NCBI GenBank assembly: GCA_003024985.2
Contig: PXIH01S0004893.1
From: Euperipatoides rowelli
Taxonomy: Eukaryota > Onychophora > Udeonychophora > Euonychophora > Peripatopsidae
Length of the DNA stretch: 13,355 nucleotides
Strand: one strand, 5' to 3'
How positions within the stretch are numbered: position 1 is the first letter of the stretch; every line of letters begins with the position of its first letter. Shown here piece after piece: positions 7,532 to 13,355 of this stretch. A program made the position numbers and the translations under genes. Under the pieces are notes generated by a model that saw only the letters and a program-made list of their open reading frames with translations, had not been told where the DNA came from and did not search any database.

Positions 7532-7905
7532 AGGAAAAGGTACCAGTAAAAAAAATATTCACTCAAAAATCTAAATAGCTTTTAAAAAAAAAATCAACTA
7601 ATTGGAACGAAGCATATGTGTGGCCGTTAAATATGTTTAAAACTCTGTTCAAAGTAAGTTTTAAGTTTTGGATATTTTTATGTTTTATTGAGTTTGATTG
7701 ATGTATCATGTTATTTAGTCATTATATATTGATTAAAAAATTATGCCTATCAAAAATAGGTACCGGTAAATTAATTCATTAATTTGAATTCTTATGTTGC
7801 TTGATGAAAAAGGAGTCATTGACGCAAACCGAAGAGCCATTTTTAGTTCTGGGCCAACTTTCATAAAATGGTTTTATCTATTGCTGATATAATTATTTGA
7901 ACTCT
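7532..7905. other. Non-coding interval between transposon remnants
   Basis: About 370 bp, AT-rich, with a TACCGGTAAATTAATTCATTAATTTGAATTC stretch at 7762-7792 and no supported ORF. Confidence 0.5.
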
Positions 7906-7909
7906 TTAA

Positions 7910-8233
7910 CCCTTTCCACTCCAATGGCGATTCTCAATCGCCATTTTCAATTTAGTAGTTGCACTCCAAAGTCGATTTTGAATCGCCATTTTTATTTCCT
8001 TGTATTTCATAATCAATAATTATTATAATAAAATACGCTTCAAATACTATTTTTTTTTTTTCGTTTCAAAGACTCAAAATATATTTGTCTTTAATTATCC
8101 CAAGAGATTTAAAAAAAAAAAATGAATTAAAAGAATACTAATCTTAATTTAAAAAAAAACAAAAAACGATTTTTTCATTTCTATTGTGGAGCTGTAGAAA
8201 CCAAATTCTCTGAATGCAGTCTAGTGGAAAGGG
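7910..8233 (+). mobile_element. piggyBac-type MITE, 324 bp
   Basis: CCCTTTCCACT (7910-7920) and AGTGGAAAGGG (8223-8233) are perfect 11 bp terminal inverted repeats. The left end abuts TTAA (7906-7909) and the right end TTAT (8234-8237), a TTAA target with one later substitution. CCC termini and TTAA targets are hallmarks of the piggyBac superfamily. The left subterminal region carries a 45 bp-offset duplication (7917-7947 and 7962-7992; CACTCCAA..TCGATT...AATCGCCATTTT). Its first copy is itself a hairpin: AATGGCGATT at 7923-7932 faces AATCGCCATT at 7936-7945. The interior is A/T-rich with no transposase, so mobility would need a transposase supplied elsewhere. Confidence 0.88.
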
Positions 8234-8931
8234 TTATAAATTTGATCTGCTGGTCTAAAGGATTTCTTGATTTGTACCTTTTTGTAGACTTTTAGTTAAG
8301 CTACGGTACTGTAAGTAGGCTATTTGGAGAGGATTTTGATACGATGTCGTCATTTGCTATGTTCTATCAAATGCAGATTTATAAAGGCTTTATATCTAAA
8401 TGGATTTAATTGTCTTTGGGGTTTCTTTGGATAATTTTATATGGATTTGTTATTATTGCTAATTACAACAGAGGAATGCATCAATCGTCATTCTTAAATC
8501 TGAAAGATGTCAGTATTTATTTGGAAGTACCGTACCAATATTATAAATTTTGATTAGTTATTCTATGATTTGAAAATAAATATTTTAAATTTGAACAGTT
8601 GATTATGCAAAGCTTTTAATTAGTCTTAGAAATAAAGGAATTTGTTCAAAATAATGTTGCTCAAGATGGGTGTTCTACAAATTAAGTGCTTGAGTATTTT
8701 ACGATGGTTACTAATAACAGTTTTCTTGTTATTCATGTTTTAATTTGTATTTAAAGGTTAAAAAAATGGTTTTATTATGTAAAATTTATAATGGAAGAGT
8801 TACGAGAAGGAAATATGCAATCCTTTTTACCGCTACCCATTATGTATTTATTGTTATTTTCTATTAGGATTAATTGAATTTTTATGTACCGGTAACCAAT
8901 TGTTTAATAATAAAGTTAAAGGGGGAACTCC

Positions 8932-8952
8932 AAAAAAAAAAAAAAAAAAAAA
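8932..8952. repeat. Poly-A tract (21 A)
   Basis: An uninterrupted run of 21 A after GGGGGAACTCC. No SINE promoter box or retrocopy body is recognisable upstream. Confidence 0.85.
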
Positions 8953-9409
8953 TCAAATTAATGAAGGGGTAACAAAACATGGAGACAGGGAAACCATAAT
9001 GAGGGAAATGTTAATTAAAAAAATAAAGCAATCAATAATAACAAGCTTTGAGGGGGGAGGGGGAGATTTATGTAAAAAAAATGGAGTGGTGGTTATGTGG
9101 TATCTTTTTTAAAAGGGGTTCTATTATCTTGATAAGGGAACTTACTTCTTTTTGTTCAGCACCCCCAATCCCTTCCATCTGTCTAGTCTTGACTGATACT
9201 TTCTATGGAAGACAAACATAATAAGCATTATAAATTACATTTCTACGACAGTCTTACACTAATATGCAGTACAACAATCGCATCTTTTCTTTTTTTAAGG
9301 GTAAAATACTACATGGTAGGCTAAAACTGATTTAGCTATATTAATCGATCCATTACAAGCAGTAAGAGACAGACATGGAGAATAAGGGTCATTTATTTAA
9401 CTGGAAAGT

Positions 9410-9421
9410 CCCCCCCCCCCC
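9410..9421. repeat. Poly-C tract (12 C)
   Basis: Twelve C in AT-rich DNA, the third long C tract in the window (also 1006-1024 and 6479-6490). Confidence 0.85.
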
Positions 9422-10012
9422 ACTCATTGCTATAATCGCTATTTTTTGGAAGACATCTAATAGTTTCTTATATGTGGAATAGGCTCCGAATAGCTAGTTA
9501 TCCTCCAGTCAAACAGAGGATTTGTATTGTTTACAATTAAATTTTCTTTTTCAAGTAGCAAGATCTTTTTTTAAAAAAATATGCCTAGATTTTTAGACAT
9601 AGAAATTTTATTAGGTATAAGTAGGCCTACCTTACAGTAATTTAATTTTTTTTTAAATTAATCAAGGGCTATTTATATTTATTTACACGGGGGGAAAACC
9701 AGCCATACAATCAATGAAATATTTTATCTAGAGGGCTTGTTAGCATTAAAACACTCTATTAACTTATCTCCAAAGATTTGACATTAGGCCTATAGATAGC
9801 TACATTTAATGGATCAAAGAAACTGAACAGTTATATGATAAAATGATATTCCATTCACCAGGCAAGACATGCTATACAATATTATAATCATCTTCAGCCA
9901 TTCATTAGTAGACATGTTGGTATACCTAGCACTTAGTAACTTTTTTTCCTTCCTTTGACTGGCATCAGAGAAAAAAAAAAAGCTAAACTAAACGGGCTCA
10001 AATTTTAATCCA

Positions 10013-10029
10013 TTTTTTTTTTTTTTTTT
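10013..10029. repeat. Poly-T tract (17 T)
   Basis: An uninterrupted run of 17 T between CCA and CAAATTTT. No associated element is seen. Confidence 0.85.
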
Positions 10030-11115
10030 CAAATTTTACAAATTTATATAATCAATTCCGCACTATTGTGATTTCTTTATTATAGTAAATAGCCTAGTTG
10101 ATAAAACTGTGAATTACTGCATTTTGGGGGAAATAAAATAGCCGATATACGAGTGATTTTGCAAATGGTTTGCATGAGTGTAGGCTATATTTTGCAAATT
10201 TATGAAGACTATAAATTTTCTTAGCCAAATAAATCTTTGTACTGAAATTATAGAACATAGGCCTATAATTAGCATTTTAGATAACTATGATTGGCCCAAT
10301 CTAGCAACTCTTAGTCTGTTTAGCATTTAGCTAGCGATAGCCATTGGTTACAAAAATATGCCACTTTAACCACACAATGTTCTATTTAACAATTCATTGA
10401 AATCAAAGTTTTTTTTGGTTAATTATTTAGAAATACTTTTATGCACTTACAAAATGATTTTAGTAGTAGGCCTACCAGTAGTTGAATGGTCTTTATTTCA
10501 GAATTTAGTTGAACTTTTGATTACTCTTGTTAACCTGCAAAATTGCTTTTTTTGGTCTTAAGTTTAACACAGCTAGACTATAATTTATTTTTTTTAAATT
10601 TGGTTCTATTAAAATGCTATTTCATAATTTTAAATGGTAGTTAATTACTGTATAATACTGGAAAATGTTTGGAACATATACAAAAATAATATAGCCTACC
10701 TTGTTATTCTTATTACATACTTTAAATATAGTAAAATGAGTTAAATATGTTGATCAAATTCATATAAAATAATGGTTTTATTATAGCCTTCTATAGATTT
10801 TCACTCAACCTTTTTTTTTTTTAACTCGCAAACTATGATAAATGTATACTGTATATGACTAACGCATTAACTAAAATGTTAATCCAATTAACGTTTTTTT
10901 TTTTTAAAAAAATTCTAAAAATTTTAACTAGGGGCCTACATAGGATCCTGGAAAATTTAAATAACATGTTTAAAATTTATTTATTTTTCTTATAAATTTT
11001 TATTAGAACTGTTAGGGCATTTGTTTTCTTTCTTGTATCAAATGCTAAATTGCTAACATAATATTATCCTATCTATACTATTACTAATTGGAATAGCATG
11101 TTTCGAGGCCAGTAA

Positions 11116-11133
11116 CAGCGCCATCTAACGGTC
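11116..11133 (-). promoter_or_regulatory. CTCF-like core word
   Basis: The minus strand reads GACCGTTAGATGGCGCTG. Its AGATGGCGC core matches the insect/vertebrate CTCF core (CC..NAG[AG][GT]GGCGC). Such words also occur inside dispersed repeats and a single match is weak. It lies about 130 bp from the perfect palindrome at 11264. Confidence 0.2.
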
Positions 11134-11263
11134 TTATTTTAAACTTTTTTTCTTCAAAATGTGTTAACAGGCTTAAAAGATCGGCACGGGAACTATTTTT
11201 AGAAACTTTTAAGTGGTGTTTTCTCTTACATTAAAAAGGCTTAAACAAAAAAATGGTTGATAT

Positions 11264-11342
11264 AATATAATAAATTATACCCTGGAGGTGAACTAGTTAG
11301 TAAACATAACTAGTTCACCTCCAGGGTATAATTTATTATATT
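11264..11342. repeat. Perfect palindrome, 36 bp arms, 7 nt loop
   Basis: The arm at 11264-11299 is exactly complementary to 11307-11342, with GTAAACA as loop. Allowing one mismatch the arms reach 11260-11346. The arm ends are AT-only (AATATAATAAATTATA) while the centre holds CCCTGGAGGTGAACTAGTTA. There is no ORF. Perfect complementarity over 36 bp implies recent origin or active homogenisation. It could be a miniature foldback element, a source of a small hairpin RNA or a cruciform. It ends just before the start of dispersed-repeat copy B. Confidence 0.93.
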
Positions 11343-11357
11343 TTATGAATTAAAAGA

Positions 11358-11876
11358 CAATCTACGAAAAAGTGCCCATTTCTAGCACATAGTGGCAGTG
11401 ACCTCAGATTTTTCCGAAAGCTCAAGATGTTATTGGTCAATGGTGAGTATGAAAATAGATAAATCCAAATTTTTAGGGTCATAGGTCAAATGACTTTGAT
11501 GCCTGGGGGTCATCAAAGTTCATCACATTAAAAATAAGCCAAAACCAACAAACCATTGATTGATCCTAACTTCAAGGCTATCCATACTTTTTAATTTTTA
11601 TTAAGTTATTTGTAATTGGTTTAGTCAGAACTTCTTGAAGTCCAAGCTTGAGGCAGTATAGAGTGTGATTGTATGCATAATTTGTGAGAGGTCCATGTTG
11701 ATTCTTGAGTGTAGCTGAGACAAAACTGAGTGTTCAATAAAATATGTGTAGAAGTTCTGATATATATACAATGTTTATGCTGTGAAATGTCGATAAATGA
11801 TGCTTTATCGCATCCACACTATCTCTCATCTTCATCCACATAACATCTACTTGGTGGCACACAACAGATAGATAAT
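11358..11876 (+). repeat. Dispersed repeat, copy B
   Basis: Plus-strand partner of the minus-strand copy at 4935-5460, co-linear over about 520 bp with scattered substitutions and small indels. Copy B carries an AGGTCA-type direct repeat (11476-11488) that copy A has lost or never had. A 64-codon minus-strand frame (11734-11928) runs off the edge of the repeat and is not preserved in copy A, so it is not called as a gene. The AGGTCA/TGACC-rich core resembles non-coding repeats I associate with echinoderm-like genomes, an impression rather than an identification. Confidence 0.75.
11476..11488 (+). promoter_or_regulatory. DR1-type nuclear-receptor half-site pair
   Basis: GGGTCA-T-AGGTCA is a textbook DR1 spacing (bound by RXR heterodimers and HNF4 in animals). 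It lies inside dispersed-repeat copy B; in copy A the second half-site is degraded to ATGCCA. The word match is seen directly; any function is inferred. Confidence 0.25.
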
Positions 11877-12410
11877 AGGACTTCAAAATTAAAAAAAACA
11901 AAACTTTGGGCAAACAGCCATATGACACAAAAATATTCAGGCAGCATAAAGTTTGTAATGCAGCTCTTGATTTGCAGTAGATAACTTCTACTCCCCCCCT
12001 CTCTTTTAGTTGAAAAATAAAATCAATATCATTAGTAGCCTATCATTAGGTCATCACTTTATTTTTATTTCGTTTAGCTTCTATTTCTTTAAAAATAGAT
12101 TGCAACATTTTTTTTAAAAGGTAATGTGATTGCATGATGCAGAAGTGCCATATACTGTATATCTCTAATTGAAGAGGAAGGCAAGCCAGTTTTGGAGACA
12201 GTATAGGCCTACTGTATACCTTTCACTAGATATTTTCAGCTTACATTGTAATCTAGGTTTTATGTTTTCTGGTATAGGTAATACATCGTCATTTTCTTTT
12301 TTTCAAGTTAAATTCTTCAATGCGTATTTAATCAATTTGGTTATATAACAAGCTAGCTAATCACTGATGTATCTTATCTGAAGGTAAGCATTGTACTATG
12401 AGACATGGAA

Positions 12411-12421
12411 GGGAAATTCCC
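12411..12421. promoter_or_regulatory. NF-kB-like site GGGAAATTCCC
   Basis: A perfect palindromic kB word, extended to AAGGGAAATTCCCTT at 12409-12423. It matches GGGRNNYYCC. A CCAATCAG box follows 46 bp downstream. With no gene start recognised nearby, a promoter or enhancer role is unproven. Confidence 0.3.
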
Positions 12422-12466
12422 TTGAAAAGTTTTCAATCCTCCCAATGAGTGGTCAAAATTAAACAG

Positions 12467-12474
12467 CCAATCAG
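12467..12474 (+). promoter_or_regulatory. CCAAT box
   Basis: AGCCAATCAG matches the NF-Y consensus. It lies downstream of the kB-like palindrome. An AT-rich TATA-like stretch (CAATATAATTTATT) follows around 12538. No ORF begins soon after. Confidence 0.25.
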
Positions 12475-12941
12475 ATGAGTAGCCTATGTAGCCTAATCTT
12501 GGAAACAAATTTCATTAATTTCAAAATGAAAGTGATTCAATATAATTTATTTAATATTTACCGTATTTCAGATTTGAACACTAAGATTAAAATTATTTTA
12601 TGCAAAGCAAGAAAAATATATACACTCACAGGCCTACATATTGGAATTTTTTAAAACTGTTGATATTTTTTAATACTAGATGGGGAGGATCCTATATTCA
12701 AAACACTTTATTTCACAACAAATTAAAAAAAATTTCAACTGAAAAACAACAAATAAAGGCTTTTTTAAAAGTTTTTTTTTTATTTTTATGAAAACTAGGT
12801 TGGCCTACATAGGGCTTAACATTTCAGTGTTTCTATAAATTAAGTCACAAATTTTTTCAATTTATTATTCAACTACAGGTCAAAATATTTAAGGCAAAAT
12901 TAATTTTATTTGGGGGGTTTTTAACAATAGGTCTAGTTTCT

Positions 12942-12960
12942 AAAAAAAAAAAAAAAAAAA
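12942..12960. repeat. Poly-A tract (19 A)
   Basis: An uninterrupted run of 19 A, followed by TAAAGAGACATG. No associated element is recognised. Confidence 0.85.
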
Positions 12961-12998
12961 TAAAGAGACATGAATTAACTTTTTTTTTCATCATTCAG

Positions 12999-13064
12999 GA
13001 GTTTCCACCCTCTCAATTTAAGAAACCAATTAAAGGTTGTGAACTTTTGATGTGTATATTTTGA
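12999..13064 (+). CDS. Weak candidate terminal exon
   Basis: A pyrimidine-rich acceptor, CTTTTTTTTTCATCATTCAG, ends at 12998. Phase 0 from 12999 reads 21 residues starting EFPPSQFKKPIKGCELL and stops at TGA 13062-13064. T-rich tracts before AG are common by chance in this DNA and no poly(A) signal or upstream exon is seen, so this is only a marker for comparison. Confidence 0.12.
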   Translation, partial: EFPPSQFKKPIKGCELLMCIF

Positions 13065-13270
13065 CCCAATGATTCTACAGCACCAAAAAGTGACATGTCA
13101 AGATTTCTAGCTAAAATAAACAAATATACTGTAGGCCACAGTACACAAAGTCAAATAATAAAAAAATGGGTAAGGTGTTATTTTTTTTTAACTGTAATTA
13201 ATGAAATGACCAAAGGTCAAGAGGTTGGCAATATTGTTCAAACTCCCTCTGCCTCCAAAGATATACAGTA

Positions 13271-13306
13271 GGGGAGAGGGGGGGACATTTGAGCATGGGG
13301 GACATT
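13271..13306 (+). repeat. G-rich duplication GGGGACATTT, possible element start
   Basis: GGGGACATTT occurs at 13281-13290 and 13297-13306, preceded by GGGGAGAGGG. Three G runs, one of seven, could supply four G-triplets for a quadruplex. The sudden change from AT-rich DNA suggests the edge of a repeat continuing past the window end. Confidence 0.4.
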
Positions 13307-13355
13307 TAATCACTGGCTATAAAAATTGTAAATATTAATTTAAAAATTCCAAAAA

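Larger units (their letters stand above)
8238..11100. other. Long AT-rich gene-free stretch
   Basis: About 2.9 kb with no supported gene or complete mobile element. It contains A21 at 8932-8952, a G-rich patch at 9052-9063, C12 at 9410-9421, T17 at 10013-10029, and numerous TAGGCCTA/TAGCCTA and TACTGTA words. A plus-strand open frame at 8900-9112 runs through the A21 tract (a lysine string) and is rejected as a gene. Confidence 0.6.
11877..13260. other. AT-rich stretch with scattered regulatory-like words
   Basis: About 1.4 kb. It contains a kB-like palindrome (12411-12421), a CCAAT box (12467-12474), A19 at 12942-12960, a plus-strand acceptor-like site at 12998 and an everted TGACC-AAA-GGTCA palindrome at 13207-13219. 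The short plus-strand open frame at 12600-12791 is F/K/N-rich and not supported. Confidence 0.5.

Noticed and set aside
7387-7578. 63-codon plus-strand frame
   Set aside because: Crosses the hAT-like terminus at 7506, so it is a chance fusion of spacer and transposon end.
8900-9112. 70-codon plus-strand frame
   Set aside because: Contains the A21 tract (poly-lysine) and a G-rich patch (poly-glycine); low-complexity only.
11734-11928. 64-codon minus-strand frame
   Set aside because: Lies partly in dispersed-repeat copy B and runs past its edge; the frame is not kept in copy A.
12600-12791. 63-codon plus-strand frame
   Set aside because: F/K/N-rich chance frame ending in a T run, without splice or promoter support.
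1-13355. tRNA, rRNA, CRISPR array or bacterial/phage gene content
   Set aside because: No cloverleaf A/B boxes, rRNA-like conserved blocks, regularly spaced identical repeats, or packed ORFs with ribosome-binding sites were seen on either strand.

Overview
This window looks like animal nuclear DNA, mostly intergenic or intronic, from a draft assembly. It is strongly AT-rich, crowded with homopolymer tracts and short transposon remnants, and has single N bases at 6098, 6475 and 7189. There is no bacterial-style gene packing and no long ORF. The words TAGCCTA/TAGGCTA/TAGGCCTA, TACTGTA/TACAGTA and TACCGGTA recur far more often than the base composition suggests. I associate that word bias with marine invertebrate deuterostomes, echinoderms in particular. 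This is an impression from memory and gives only a tentative host assignment.

Layout. Bases 1-29 look like the end of a TTAA-type (piggyBac-like) element. Bases 150-622 are a degenerate ~65-72 bp minisatellite built around TTCTAGA. From 1414 to about 1825 is a candidate plus-strand terminal exon with an acidic, tyrosine-rich C-terminus and an AATAAA signal at 1802. On the minus strand two exon candidates, 3212-3260 and 1884-2099, have good splice signals and compatible phase, so the left quarter may hold the tails of two convergent genes. These exon calls rest on splice signals and reading frame only; I recognise no protein family.

From about 3.3 kb to the right end I see no convincing gene. 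That part carries: two inverted, diverged copies of a ~520 bp dispersed repeat (4935-5460 minus, 11358-11876 plus); a tandem block (5979-6289) whose first two units are identical across an N; two hAT-like termini (6530-6564, 7506-7531); a complete 324 bp piggyBac-type MITE with perfect 11 bp terminal inverted repeats (7910-8233); and a perfect 36 bp-arm palindrome (11264-11342) directly beside the second dispersed-repeat copy. Short regulatory-looking words (CTCF-like, DR1, kB, CCAAT) are recorded at low confidence.

No operon, CRISPR array, rRNA, tRNA or phage gene is visible. The best leads are the repeat/palindrome pair, the MITE, the possible assembly duplication at 6098 and the convergent exon candidates.
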